Shown here: piece by piece, positions 15,852-23,223 of the stretch
Position numbering within the stretch: position 1 is the first letter of the stretch
Layout of the letters: every line of letters begins with the position of its first letter
Notes under the pieces: model-generated
Told to the model about the DNA's origin: nothing
Databases searched by the model: none
The model's input: only the letters and a program-made list of their open reading frames with translations
Source: a virus
IMG/VR virus record: IMGVR_UViG_3300010885_003902
Coordinates: 1 to 35,133 of that record
Length of the DNA: 35,133 bases
Strand: one strand, 5' to 3'
Made by a program: the position numbers and the translations under genes

Positions 15852-15889
15852 GGCTATTGTAAATCAGAAGCAACACAGGAGATTTCGAA

Positions 15890-16078
15890 ATGCGGTTCGT
15901 CAAACAGTATAGTTTTCCTACACTGAAAGATGGCGTATACAGTATCGAAAAGGTAGCAGATAAGCTGTCTTTTAGGTATCGCAGAGGATACAAGCTTGAT
16001 GAAGAAGAGCTTGACTATATTGATTGGGCAGAACGTATGCTCCATCTACACTACAACGCGGAGCGTAAAAGCGCCTAA
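15890..16078 (+). CDS. small hypothetical protein (62 aa)
   Basis: First gene of the plus-strand block, with an AGGAG ribosome site eight bases before ATG 15890 and a clear promoter upstream. The 62-residue product is charged and contains a basic patch (KLSFRYRRGYKL) followed by an acidic helix (DEEELDYIDWAERML). No family recognised. Its stop overlaps the start of the next ORF (TAATG), so the two are probably made together, perhaps as early host-takeover proteins; that role is only inferred from position. Confidence 0.75.
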   Translation: MRFVKQYSFPTLKDGVYSIEKVADKLSFRYRRGYKLDEEELDYIDWAERMLHLHYNAERKSA

Positions 16079-16254
16079 TGGACGAATACAAGTACAAAAA
16101 AGTATCATACTGGCTTGATGAACAAGATAAGCTAGAAGATATGTATGTCGATTTTAAAAATTTGTTGCAGATTTCTGATTATCCTATGAAAGATTTTGCG
16201 ACAATTCTAAAGTGGTTAGAAGCGGCCTTTCAAGCTGGCAGGGAACACGAATAA
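16078..16254 (+). CDS. small hypothetical protein (58 aa)
   Basis: A 58-residue frame beginning at the ATG in the TAATG overlap with the preceding gene. The protein is acidic and mostly helical (YWLDEQDKLEDMYVDFKNLL, then FATILKWLEAAF). It ends seven bases before the first tRNA. No family recognised; the overlap, the open frame and lack of any competing feature make it likely to be real. Confidence 0.65.
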   Translation: MDEYKYKKVSYWLDEQDKLEDMYVDFKNLLQISDYPMKDFATILKWLEAAFQAGREHE

Positions 16255-16261
16255 CTAATTT

Positions 16262-16338
16262 GGTTCCTTAGCTCAGTTGGATAGAGCAACAGCCTTCTAA
16301 GCTGTGGGTCGCTGGTTCAAGTCCAGCAGGGACCGCCA
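16262..16338 (+). tRNA. tRNA-Arg (TCT anticodon)
   Basis: 77 bases with encoded CCA. Acceptor GGTTCCT pairs with AGGGACC (one G-T). The anticodon stem ACAGC/GCTGT encloses the loop CTTCTAA with anticodon TCT, reading AGA. The T arm GCTGG-TTCAAGT-CCAGC is perfect. AGA is a frequent Arg codon in these phage genes and usually rare in bacteria, so it may aid late protein synthesis. Confidence 0.95.
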
Positions 16339-16347
16339 TATAAGTAC

Positions 16348-16519
<172 letters not shown>

Positions 16520-16546
16520 AAACGTGTTGTATCTATTTTTATTTTT

Positions 16547-16632
16547 GGACAGATGGGTGAGTGGTTAAAACCGACAGACTGTAAATCTGTTGCCTAATGG
16601 CTACGTTAGTTCGAATCTAACTCTGTCCACCA
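16547..16632 (+). tRNA. tRNA-Tyr (GTA anticodon)
   Basis: 86 bases with encoded CCA. Acceptor GGACAGA pairs perfectly with TCTGTCC. Anticodon stem ACAGA/TCTGT around CTGTAAA gives GTA. A bacterial-type long variable arm (TGCC...GGCTA) and a perfect T arm GTTAG-TTCGAAT-CTAAC are seen. Confidence 0.95.
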
Positions 16633-16664
16633 TTCAATGTAGATGAATTATTATAAATTATAAT

Positions 16665-16669
16665 AGGAG
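16665..16669 (+). promoter_or_regulatory. ribosome binding site that decides a TTG start
   Basis: AGGAG six bases before TTG 16676. The next in-frame ATG (16688) is 18 bases away, too far for this site, so the TTG is the likely start of the AhpD-like gene. Confidence 0.7.
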
Positions 16670-16675
16670 TATAAT

Positions 16676-17152
16676 TTGCCTAAAACAATGCCGTCGATGC
16701 TAAAAGAAAACAAAGAACTTTGGCACAAGTTTCATGCTATCTTAGATATCGTATTGACTAAAGGTATATACGAATCAAAGTGGCCAGGTAACTTTACGCG
16801 AGGACATAGAGAGTTCTTGTTTGCGTACATTAGCAGAAAGAACAATTGCTATTTCTGTTCTACCACGCACTTTGCTCTTGCCAAGGCTCTTGGCGTAGAA
16901 AAGCTTGATAGAGATATTCTAACACGTACAGACGAATTGTATGACAACATTTTGATGCCCGTGTTAGATGAAATTGATCCTCTTACGCAACAAATTCTCT
17001 TTACTATTAGTGCTGCTAAGTTCATCAACACTCAGGTAGTAGCACACGATGTTCATATTAGCCCTACCTCTTTGTTGAAGTCACCCGTGTTCTTAGAATT
17101 TGGCTATGAAGCGGCTTTTAGCCAGCTAAAGAACGAAGATACCTATGCTTAA
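16676..17152 (+). CDS. AhpD-like (carboxymuconolactone decarboxylase-fold) protein
   Basis: 158 residues from the TTG at 16676. The core REFLFAYISRKNNCYFCSTTHFALAKALG carries the AhpD active-site pattern Cys58-x-x-Cys61-x-x-x-His65. The flanking helices (LLDIVLTKG-like and DPLTQQILFTISAAKFI) fit the all-helical fold. AhpD proteins are peroxide-reducing partners of lipoyl enzymes, and the Cys pair suggests redox activity here. Phage copies may protect infected cells from oxidative stress or act on an unknown substrate. It follows the tRNA cluster on the same strand and is probably read from the same promoter. Confidence 0.82.
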   Translation: MPKTMPSMLKENKELWHKFHAILDIVLTKGIYESKWPGNFTRGHREFLFAYISRKNNCYFCSTTHFALAKALGVEKLDRDILTRTDELYDNILMPVLDEIDPLTQQILFTISAAKFINTQVVAHDVHISPTSLLKSPVFLEFGYEAAFSQLKNEDTYA

Positions 17153-17195
17153 TTTGTAATGAAAACAATGAGGTAGAAGAAATGTAAAAAAGTAC

Positions 17196-17224
17196 TTGAC
17201 ATGTATGACTGAATATAGTACTAT
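17196..17224 (+). promoter_or_regulatory. sigma70-like promoter for the winged-helix gene
   Basis: TTGACA (17196-17201), 17 bases, TACTAT (17219-17224), 60 bases before ATG 17285. It is preceded by AAAGTAC; the 13-base string AAAGTACTTGACA recurs on the minus strand at 15-3. Confidence 0.75.
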
Positions 17225-17284
17225 GTATATACGGTGATAATTGTTATGCCGTTTGATGTGAAACTGAAACTTAGGAGTTAATTT

Positions 17285-17575
17285 ATGAATACCAATACCA
17301 ATACCGTTTCGAAGTCCGATCGTCTTCTTTCTGCTCTTGTCGAAGGTGCTGAACTTTCGCAGTCGCAGATTGCCAGCCGCTTCGGTTATTCGCCCAACTC
17401 AGTGAGCAAGGCGATCTTCCGTCTCCGCACTGAAGGCTTTCCGATCTTCACGAACAAGCGCACCACAAAGAAGGGTGCAACTGTTAGCAAGTATCGGATG
17501 GGTACTGCGCCCCGTAGCGTTATCGCTGCTGGCTATCGTACTCTTACTGCGATCGGTTACAATCCACTAGGCTAA
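17285..17575 (+). CDS. winged-helix DNA-binding protein (96 aa)
   Basis: A small protein with a clear helix-turn-helix at residues 24-46 (LSQSQIASRFGYSPNSVSKAIFRL) and a basic wing at 52-72 (PIFTNKRTTKKGATVSKY). This is the plan of a winged helix that could bind DNA or RNA. The N-terminus is Asn/Thr-rich and the tail carries RSVIAAGYRTLTAIGY. AGGAG precedes ATG 17285. The gene stands alone between its own strong promoter and a strong terminator, so it is probably abundant and separately controlled. Its DNA is visibly richer in G+C than its neighbours, which may mean host origin or selection for high expression. A role as transcription regulator is inference. Confidence 0.88.
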   Translation: MNTNTNTVSKSDRLLSALVEGAELSQSQIASRFGYSPNSVSKAIFRLRTEGFPIFTNKRTTKKGATVSKYRMGTAPRSVIAAGYRTLTAIGYNPLG

Positions 17576-17589
17576 AACCTAGTTAAGAG

Positions 17590-17620
17590 GGGAGAGAGTT
17601 TCGGCTCTCTCCCTTTTTTT
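17590..17620 (+). terminator. intrinsic terminator after the winged-helix gene
   Basis: A nine-base perfect stem GGGAGAGAG / CTCTCTCCC with loop TTTCGG, followed by seven T. A weaker CTAGG/CCTAG hairpin lies just before it over the stop codon (17567-17582). Confidence 0.93.
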
Positions 17621-17645
17621 GTATCTGAAATGGAGTATTAATGTA

Positions 17646-18392
17646 ATGAGAAAGAGAAGCTTGGGCGATCATTATCTGGATGATATCCATGCATACAGAA
17701 TTAACAGAGATACGTTTTCAATCTACATCGGCGGCGATCCTACTCTTATGGGTAATGAGGGCGCAGAGCCAGGTGTGGACTTCAACATGGCAGACAGGTT
17801 CGAACTTAATCTAGACGTTCTATCGTCTATAGACAAGCATCGACCTATTGTAGTCAATATGTCATCGTGTGGTGGCTGCTGGGAAGAGGGCATGAAGATG
17901 TTCTCTGCGATCTTAGCTTGCCCCAATCCCATTACAGTTGTCGCCACCAAACACGCCAGATCAATGACCTCGTTGATCCCACTAGCTGCTGACAAGTTTA
18001 TTATTCGTCCACCAGCTACGTACATGTTTCATCGTGGTACATACGTAATTGAAGCACTGGACGAAGAGGTAGAGACGGAGGACAACGAGCGCCGTAAGGC
18101 AGTAGAGATGATGCTGCGTATCTATGTGGCTCGCCTACGTGAGCAGGGCAAGTTTAAGACGCACTCCGAAGCACGGATTAAGAATATGCTTCTACAGAGT
18201 ATGCGTGAGAAGATCAACGTCCACCTGACAGCGGACGAAGCTGTAGCGTGGGGCTTTGCTGATGCAATCTATCTTGGCTGGAATCTAGAAGAGAAAGAGG
18301 AGTATCGTGCAACTAAGGTAAACATTGATCGTAGACACGCGATGATGGAAGTTCTACGTAAGCCGATTACACTTAAGTTTGAGATTAGCTAA
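17646..18392 (+). CDS. ClpP-like serine protease (crotonase/ClpP fold)
   Basis: I start at ATG 17646; the upstream TTG at 17619 lies in the terminator T-run. The 248-residue protein shows IVVNMSSCGGCWEEG at 68-82 for the oxyanion region, ARSMTSLIPLAADKFI with the likely nucleophile Ser106, and TYMFHRG with His129, as in ClpP's MIHQP site. TADEAVAWGFADAIYLG near 205-221 is the ClpP-type C-terminal motif. It may be a prohead-type or regulatory protease; it is distinct from the T4-type protease gp21, which is also present. GGAG lies ten bases before the ATG, with a start-stop ATGTAA in between. Confidence 0.85.
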   Translation: MRKRSLGDHYLDDIHAYRINRDTFSIYIGGDPTLMGNEGAEPGVDFNMADRFELNLDVLSSIDKHRPIVVNMSSCGGCWEEGMKMFSAILACPNPITVVATKHARSMTSLIPLAADKFIIRPPATYMFHRGTYVIEALDEEVETEDNERRKAVEMMLRIYVARLREQGKFKTHSEARIKNMLLQSMREKINVHLTADEAVAWGFADAIYLGWNLEEKEEYRATKVNIDRRHAMMEVLRKPITLKFEIS

Positions 18393-18393
18393 T

Positions 18394-18525
18394 ATGAATA
18401 CAGGTGGGAAAGGCAGTAAGCCAAGACCTATGAATGTACCCAGAAAGAAATTCGAAGACAACTGGGACGCAATCTTCAAAAAGAAGACGAAGAAGACGAA
18501 GCATAAAAAAAGGGCTGCCTTATGA
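18394..18525 (+). CDS. small conserved-type basic phage protein (43 aa)
   Basis: ATG 18394 follows the ClpP-like stop by one base. The product begins MNTGGKGSKPRPMNVPRKKF and continues EDNWDAIFKKK, ending in a lysine-rich tail. The pattern GKGSxPRP...F...WDxIF is shared by many very small phage proteins that I recall, none with known function. Its last codons form the left stem of a terminator, and the stop codon lies in the loop. Confidence 0.75.
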   Translation: MNTGGKGSKPRPMNVPRKKFEDNWDAIFKKKTKKTKHKKRAAL

Positions 18526-18536
18526 GCAGCCCTTTT
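18505..18536. terminator. bidirectional intrinsic terminator between the plus-strand block and gp23
   Basis: Stem GGGCTGC (18512-18518) / GCAGCCC (18526-18532), loop of seven bases. Seven A on the left (18505-18511) give a T-run for minus-strand transcripts from gp23, and TTTT on the right serves plus-strand transcripts. Confidence 0.85.
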
Positions 18537-18540
18537 AGTT

Positions 18541-18597
18541 TAATCAACAACCTGTTATAGTTGTTTTTAATCCTACATTATAGGATGTTGTTGATTA
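18541..18597. repeat. 11-base inverted repeat around the gp23 stop codon
   Basis: TAATCAACAAC (18541-18551) and its exact complement GTTGTTGATTA (18587-18597) bracket the gp23 stop at 18578-18580. A smaller TCCTA/TAGGA hairpin lies inside. In the gp23 message this would fold into a branched stem covering the last codons and may stabilise the 3' end. Confidence 0.7.
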
Positions 18598-19927
18598 GGA
18601 AGCGACGGTAGAACACGTTGGTGTTCTGTACTAGTGAACCGTCGGAGGTTGTGGCACCAGCTGAGAAGGGATTTGCGACCATGCCGTAGCGGGTCTTAAA
18701 GCCAATCTTGGGCTGGAAGCTGTCCTGACCAACTGCACGAACCATCTGTAGTGGGACATATGGGCAGTAGAAGAGACCAGCGTCAAAGGCAGATGCGCCC
18801 TTGTAGCCGACTACTGCGAAGTTACCACCAGCATATGGGTCGACATATACGCGAGTGCGGCCGTTTAGAACGCCTGCGAATGTGTTGCCTGTGTCATCAA
18901 CCTGTAGATTGTTGCTGTTTAGAGCAGGGGTGTAGTCTAGAACACCAGCCATCTGTAGAGCAGACGCAACGTCTGAAGAACAGATGATGATGTTGCCCTT
19001 GCCGCGACGAGTTGCCTTGGCAATTGCGTTAGCTTCACGCTCAATCTGGAACATTAGACCCTTGAACTTCTCAACTGACCAACGGCCGTTTGAGTCAACG
19101 TCTAGATCGAATGTACCGGCAGTTGTTGTACCAGCAGCACCCTGTGTTGCAGTTAGAACTACTGAACGAACTACTTCACGATTGATTTCAGCAAGAATTT
19201 CTGCTGAAAGAATTGTTGATAGCTCTGTCTCAGCATCTAGACCGTGAATGGCCTTTAGATCCTGAGCTAGTTCGATTGAGTACTCAGCCTTTAGGGCACG
19301 TGACTTTGCAGTTACAGAAACACGCTCAATTGAGAATGCCATCTGTGCGAAGTCAGAGTTACCTGAAGCGCCTAGAGCTTCTGCCTGGGCAGTATTCATG
19401 CCGCCAGCAAAGTTATAGGTTGATGAGTTACCAGAAGCGACTACGGTATTTGAGAAGCCGTAGATACCGCCAACGTCACCAGCAGCTTGACCCAATGTGG
19501 TGTTGCCGGCAGTAAGAGTTGACTGACCTGTGTTGGCTTCGTAGTACATTGCTTCATAACCAGCAGCACCCTGAGCGGCTAGCTGTGAGTTATATGAAGG
19601 ACGTAGTGCGAAGATCAAACCAGTTGGGCCGGTCATTGGCTGAACGCCGCAGATATCATATGCAATGAGGTTAGGCATTGCACGGCGAACTAGTGAGATC
19701 AACACTGGATCGTAGTTGAGTGAACCACCGGTTAGTGAAGTAGGTGCAGCGCCCGAGGTCTCAATTAGAGACTGTGGGCTCATGGTGCTGCCTTCACGAA
19801 TTGCGGCTTCGGTGTTTTCTAGCATCTGAGCAAGAGTTGAACGCTTGTGTGCATCAGTGATCTTTGGTAGATCGGCATGCTCAAGCACTGGTGCCCACTT
19901 CTTTTGGATTTCTTCATTGATTAACAT
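18578..19927 (-). CDS. 23: major capsid protein gp23
   Basis: 449 residues (T4: 521). Diagnostic blocks: RRAMPNLIAYDICGVQPMTGPTG near residues 87-107, SRALKAEYSIELAQDLKAIHG, AEILAEINREVV, and GNFAVVGYKGASAFDAGLFYCPYV plus KIGFKTRYGMVANPF near the C-terminus, each close to T4 gp23. It forms the HK97-fold hexamers of the head shell. A likely gp21 cleavage site, SLIE before TSGA, lies at residues 53-56, where the leader peptide would be removed during maturation. It has its own late promoter 32 bases upstream and a terminator downstream, consistent with a very high late expression. Confidence 0.98.
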   Translation of the reverse strand: MLINEEIQKKWAPVLEHADLPKITDAHKRSTLAQMLENTEAAIREGSTMSPQSLIETSGAAPTSLTGGSLNYDPVLISLVRRAMPNLIAYDICGVQPMTGPTGLIFALRPSYNSQLAAQGAAGYEAMYYEANTGQSTLTAGNTTLGQAAGDVGGIYGFSNTVVASGNSSTYNFAGGMNTAQAEALGASGNSDFAQMAFSIERVSVTAKSRALKAEYSIELAQDLKAIHGLDAETELSTILSAEILAEINREVVRSVVLTATQGAAGTTTAGTFDLDVDSNGRWSVEKFKGLMFQIEREANAIAKATRRGKGNIIICSSDVASALQMAGVLDYTPALNSNNLQVDDTGNTFAGVLNGRTRVYVDPYAGGNFAVVGYKGASAFDAGLFYCPYVPLQMVRAVGQDSFQPKIGFKTRYGMVANPFSAGATTSDGSLVQNTNVFYRRFLINNIL

Positions 19928-19959
19928 TTAACTTCTCCCTTTTCGTTTTGGATTATACT

Positions 19960-19967
19960 TATTTATA
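19960..19967 (-). promoter_or_regulatory. T4-type late promoter for gp23
   Basis: Exact TATAAATA on the minus strand, 32 bases before the gp23 ATG, followed by a purine-rich leader with GGGAGAAG as ribosome site. Confidence 0.85.
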
Positions 19968-19972
19968 AAAAC

Positions 19973-21061
19973 TTACTTCTTAGTGGTTTGCGAAATTGCC
20001 TTTACGTAGTGAGCCATTGGGCCAGTTGCCTTGATCTCAACTCCCTCTTCATCATCAGAAACGCCATCTACTTCTTCAGTTAAAGAAACGGACTTCTTTT
20101 CGCTTGGGAAGTACGATTCCTTAATAACATTCAACTTCTTTGTGAACTCTGAGGCGTCTGAGTATTCAATACCCTCAACGAGAGAACGGAGCTTCTCTGC
20201 TTGAGTTAGTGGAAGTGAATCCACTGCCTCAGAGAAAATCTTGTCTACCTCTAGTGAGTCAACATAATCTTTTAGTTCAACATTTTCCTTGAGGGCAGAG
20301 TTAACCTTGTCTTCGAGATCAGCAACATGCTGTGTTAGCTCGGCAACTAGATCGACCTTGTCATCTGGAATGTCTACGTAATTTTCTTGGAATAGTGTCT
20401 TAAGACCATGAATGAAGCCTTCAACAACTTCAGCCTTGAGTCCAGTTTCGATAGCAACTTCATTATCTGCAACCCACTGCTCTACGGCGTAGGAGAGATA
20501 TTTGTCAACGTTTTCAGTTAGAGCAGTGATCTTCTCTTCTAGTGATTCAACTAGACGAGCATCAAACTCTTCCTGAATACGAGCTACTTCTGATACTAGA
20601 TTTGCATTTAGAGCAGCTTCAAAAATTGTTCTTGCCTTCTCACGGACTTCTTCTGATAGTTCTTGACCATCAAAGATTACGTCCATGTCTTCTGATGCAA
20701 CATGCTTTGCACTTGTTGGTGAGATATGCATCTGTGCAATTGTTTCGCCATCAGATGCATCTGATGCAGTGCCACCAAGACGGCGTGTTGCCTTTGCCTT
20801 AGCAGAGTCATGACCAGCAGTCATGCCCTTGAAGATATCAGCAATGGCTTCTTTAGGAAGACCGCTCATGTGCTGAATGGCAGCATTGAGTGCTTCAACC
20901 TTTGTTGCGAACTGAGGAATTGCAGTCTCGCCAGCAGACTTATCTGCGCCGCGATTAGCGTGTGCATCACCCTTAGCAACGGGATCTGCTGTTTCGCTTT
21001 GACCGTCTGATGATTTGAATTCAACTAGTTCTGAATTCTCGTGAATATTCTTCTTAGCCAT
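19973..21061 (-). CDS. 22: prohead core scaffold protein gp22
   Basis: 362 residues, longer than T4 gp22 (269). The protein is highly charged and mostly helical, with coiled-coil stretches (EEFDARLVESLEEKITALTE and VAELTQHVADLEDKVNSALK regions around 170-260), as expected for a scaffold that fills the prohead and is then digested by gp21. The N-terminal 130 residues are low-complexity and acidic or Ala-rich. Position between gp21 and gp23 and its late promoter support the call. Confidence 0.92.
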   Translation of the reverse strand: MAKKNIHENSELVEFKSSDGQSETADPVAKGDAHANRGADKSAGETAIPQFATKVEALNAAIQHMSGLPKEAIADIFKGMTAGHDSAKAKATRRLGGTASDASDGETIAQMHISPTSAKHVASEDMDVIFDGQELSEEVREKARTIFEAALNANLVSEVARIQEEFDARLVESLEEKITALTENVDKYLSYAVEQWVADNEVAIETGLKAEVVEGFIHGLKTLFQENYVDIPDDKVDLVAELTQHVADLEDKVNSALKENVELKDYVDSLEVDKIFSEAVDSLPLTQAEKLRSLVEGIEYSDASEFTKKLNVIKESYFPSEKKSVSLTEEVDGVSDDEEGVEIKATGPMAHYVKAISQTTKK

Positions 21062-21089
21062 TTTCTTACTCCCTTGAGGTAATATATAT

Positions 21090-21097
21090 TATTTATA
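21090..21097 (-). promoter_or_regulatory. T4-type late promoter for gp22
   Basis: Exact TATAAATA on the minus strand in the gap between gp21 and gp22, 28 bases before ATG 21061. Confidence 0.8.
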
Positions 21098-21102
21098 ATT
21101 TC

Positions 21103-21771
21103 TTATTTTCGTGAAAGCGAATTAAGATACTTCTCGAAAAGATGTAGCTGATTTTCGTTGATTTGAGACATACTCATCTTCTTTAGATTCTTCTTTGTGT
21201 TTTCTAGCATTTCAGCGGCGCGCCATGAACCAGCAGCAGCATCATATACCCACTCTACATTTTCCATTACACCGCGCACAAATGCTTTGTGTGCAGAAGG
21301 ATCAGCAACAATATCAGCAGCAGTAGCCAACATGAAGTCATCTTGAACTTCCATGATACCGTTCTTTTCTTTTAGCGTACCCATGCCGCGAGAAGAAACT
21401 CCTAAATTTGCGCCTTCATCAAGAAGATTCATTACAATATTACCCATAGGGGTATCTGTAATCTTAGCCTTACCAACAAAGTCTGAACCTTCTTGACGTA
21501 GCGACTTGATCATATGTGATACACGATCTAGATTGATCGTTGGACCTGCAGGATGACCTAGTTCGCCATAAGCACGATTTGTTTCAATTAAATCTTTTGT
21601 ATAACGTGCAACTTCTTTAGCAAGAATTTTTGACTCATAGATGCGACCATTCTTGTTGGGTCTATCACCCATTAAGAATACGCCTTCAATATGAAATTGC
21701 TTCTTGCCGTCTTCCCTAGCTTCTTTTACAAGGCTAAGTTTTTGATCTAGTACTTCGCAGATAAGTTTCAT
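21103..21771 (-). CDS. 21: prohead maturation protease gp21
   Basis: 222 residues (T4: 212). The T4/herpes-type serine protease pattern is seen: FLMGDRPNKNGRIYE near 32-46, GELGHPAGPTINLDRVSH with candidate catalytic His73 or His86, and LGVSSRGMGTL with a candidate Ser at 126-127. It is packaged in the prohead core, activates itself, and cuts capsid and core proteins after (I/L)-x-E. Such sites occur in gp23 and in the neighbouring core-like proteins here. It lies directly before gp22. Confidence 0.95.
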   Translation of the reverse strand: MKLICEVLDQKLSLVKEAREDGKKQFHIEGVFLMGDRPNKNGRIYESKILAKEVARYTKDLIETNRAYGELGHPAGPTINLDRVSHMIKSLRQEGSDFVGKAKITDTPMGNIVMNLLDEGANLGVSSRGMGTLKEKNGIMEVQDDFMLATAADIVADPSAHKAFVRGVMENVEWVYDAAAGSWRAAEMLENTKKNLKKMSMSQINENQLHLFEKYLNSLSRK

Positions 21772-21782
21772 CTTAGCTACCC

Positions 21783-22187
21783 TTAAGTTACGTTAACTGG
21801 AGCATAAGAGCCAGTATAGTGTGTGCCATCTGAGCCGTATGCGCCACCGCCAGCTTGTGCAGTCTGCTTGGCTAACTGAATAAGCAACGTACCATTAGTA
21901 TCGTTATTTGCACAAACAACTGTTGCAGTTGAGAACTGACTTAGTGATGTACCCTGACCATTGAAGTCAAAAAACCCAGGACCTGTGTTTCCCAAATACA
22001 ATACTGTGTTTGAACCACGTGAGATTGTCCAACTACCAGTCCAAAATACTTTTGTAATAGCAAGATTTGAAACAGTTTCAATGCTAGTATTAACTGATGC
22101 TGACGTTAGTGTGATTGTATTAGCAGCATTTAAGCTAAACCACACATGACCGCCTGGTCGATTTTGATATGCAACTGGATCTGCCAT
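21783..22187 (-). CDS. probable structural protein next to gp21 (134 aa)
   Basis: 134 residues, beta-rich and Ser/Thr/Asn-rich, without charged helices (TITLTSASVNTSIETVSNL, then SWTISRGSNTVLYLGN). The C-terminus GSDGTHYTGSYAPVNVT is of the flexible, Gly-rich kind found in virion surface proteins. I recognise no family. Sitting between the core-type ORF and gp21 among head genes, it could be a head decoration or a minor capsid protein. Confidence 0.7.
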   Translation of the reverse strand: MADPVAYQNRPGGHVWFSLNAANTITLTSASVNTSIETVSNLAITKVFWTGSWTISRGSNTVLYLGNTGPGFFDFNGQGTSLSQFSTATVVCANNDTNGTLLIQLAKQTAQAGGGAYGSDGTHYTGSYAPVNVT

Positions 22188-22188
22188 C

Positions 22189-23223
22189 TTACTTTACTCC
22201 ATGCTTTGCGCGAATTTTAGCTAGGATAGCACCAGCAACTTTTTCGCCTGATTCTTTTGAGCCATACTTCTTTGAAGCCTTAGCAGCAATCTTAGCAAAG
22301 TTCTTGCCAGGCTTGCCAATATCTTTACCAGCAGCAGCAGCCTTTGCTGAATAAGAAGCTTCACCTAATTCGACTTCTTCTTTGTATGCTGTTGGCTTCT
22401 GTGTGTTTGTTTGATCTGAACCGGGCTTGCCAGCTTCGCCAGCTTTGTTGCCTTCTGGATCATCTTCACCTTCGCCATCTTCGTCTGAATTTTCATCAAC
22501 AAAATCTTGAACTGACGAAACAAAATTCTTTGCTAGGTCAAGCTTCTCTAGAATCCAGCTGGGCATCTCTAGACCATCTGAGATGTTCTCATAGAGTTCA
22601 GCAGCAGCCATTGCAATTTCTTCTAAGTCTTCCTTAGCTTGACGAACGCCATCAGCCTCATTGCTGTCTTCGTTGCTGTCTTCATCGTTTTTGTTTTGAT
22701 CATTTGAATCTTTACCGCCAGCGCCAGCAGATGCACTATCAGCACCGCCTGGATTATCGCCACTAGCAGGAGCTGGTGCCATTTGATCACCAAGTTCTGC
22801 AATGTATGTGAAAGCAGTCATTTCATTTAGTGCGGGAATATCATTCCACTCTACATTTTCAGAATGAAAGTTACCGGCATCCATCTCTGCCTGATGCTTA
22901 TCGGCCATATGTGATGCAGCTTGCTTACGATCAGCAGTGGTGAACATCTTGTGCCAAGGTGTTTTTACATCGCCATGTTGTTTTGAATAGCTCTGTGCTG
23001 CACGATCAGCGTGATAGCCCCAAAGTTTCTTTGCTTTCTCATGATCATAGCTGCCCTTCTTGAACTTTTTTTCTAAGTTCTTGGCAACAGGCACATGACT
23101 GTTTCTGTATAGATGATGATCATTATCAGCATGAAGTGATAATTCGTGTGCGGCATCTGACATTTCTGCTGCTTCAGTTAGCTCTGTCTCTTCAGCACCT
23201 GACCATGCAGACCGAGAAGGCAA
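22189..23223 (-). CDS. head/core-type protein, 5' end unresolved
   Basis: This frame has no normal start. The listed 344 residues begin at TTG 23223, but the same frame is open upstream to 23517, and the first ATG is only at 23163. Residues are Asp/Asn/Ala-rich in the middle (low-complexity acidic linker around 145-195). The C-terminus ELGEASYSAKAAAAGKDIG followed by GKNFAKIAAKASKKYGSKE and AGAILAKIRAKHG is a basic tail found, as I recall, in other phage head proteins. LTE and LGE motifs are candidate gp21 cut sites. Position between gp20 and gp21 fits a prohead-core protein. No homologue with known function is recognised. Confidence 0.6.
   Translation of the reverse strand: MPSRSAWSGAEETELTEAAEMSDAAHELSLHADNDHHLYRNSHVPVAKNLEKKFKKGSYDHEKAKKLWGYHADRAAQSYSKQHGDVKTPWHKMFTTADRKQAASHMADKHQAEMDAGNFHSENVEWNDIPALNEMTAFTYIAELGDQMAPAPASGDNPGGADSASAGAGGKDSNDQNKNDEDSNEDSNEADGVRQAKEDLEEIAMAAAELYENISDGLEMPSWILEKLDLAKNFVSSVQDFVDENSDEDGEGEDDPEGNKAGEAGKPGSDQTNTQKPTAYKEEVELGEASYSAKAAAAGKDIGKPGKNFAKIAAKASKKYGSKESGEKVAGAILAKIRAKHGVK

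Noticed and set aside
15733-16045. Minus-strand open frames over the promoter gap and the first plus-strand gene
   Set aside because: They cross two good promoters and lack ribosome sites; the plus-strand genes with AGGAG and overlap are better supported.
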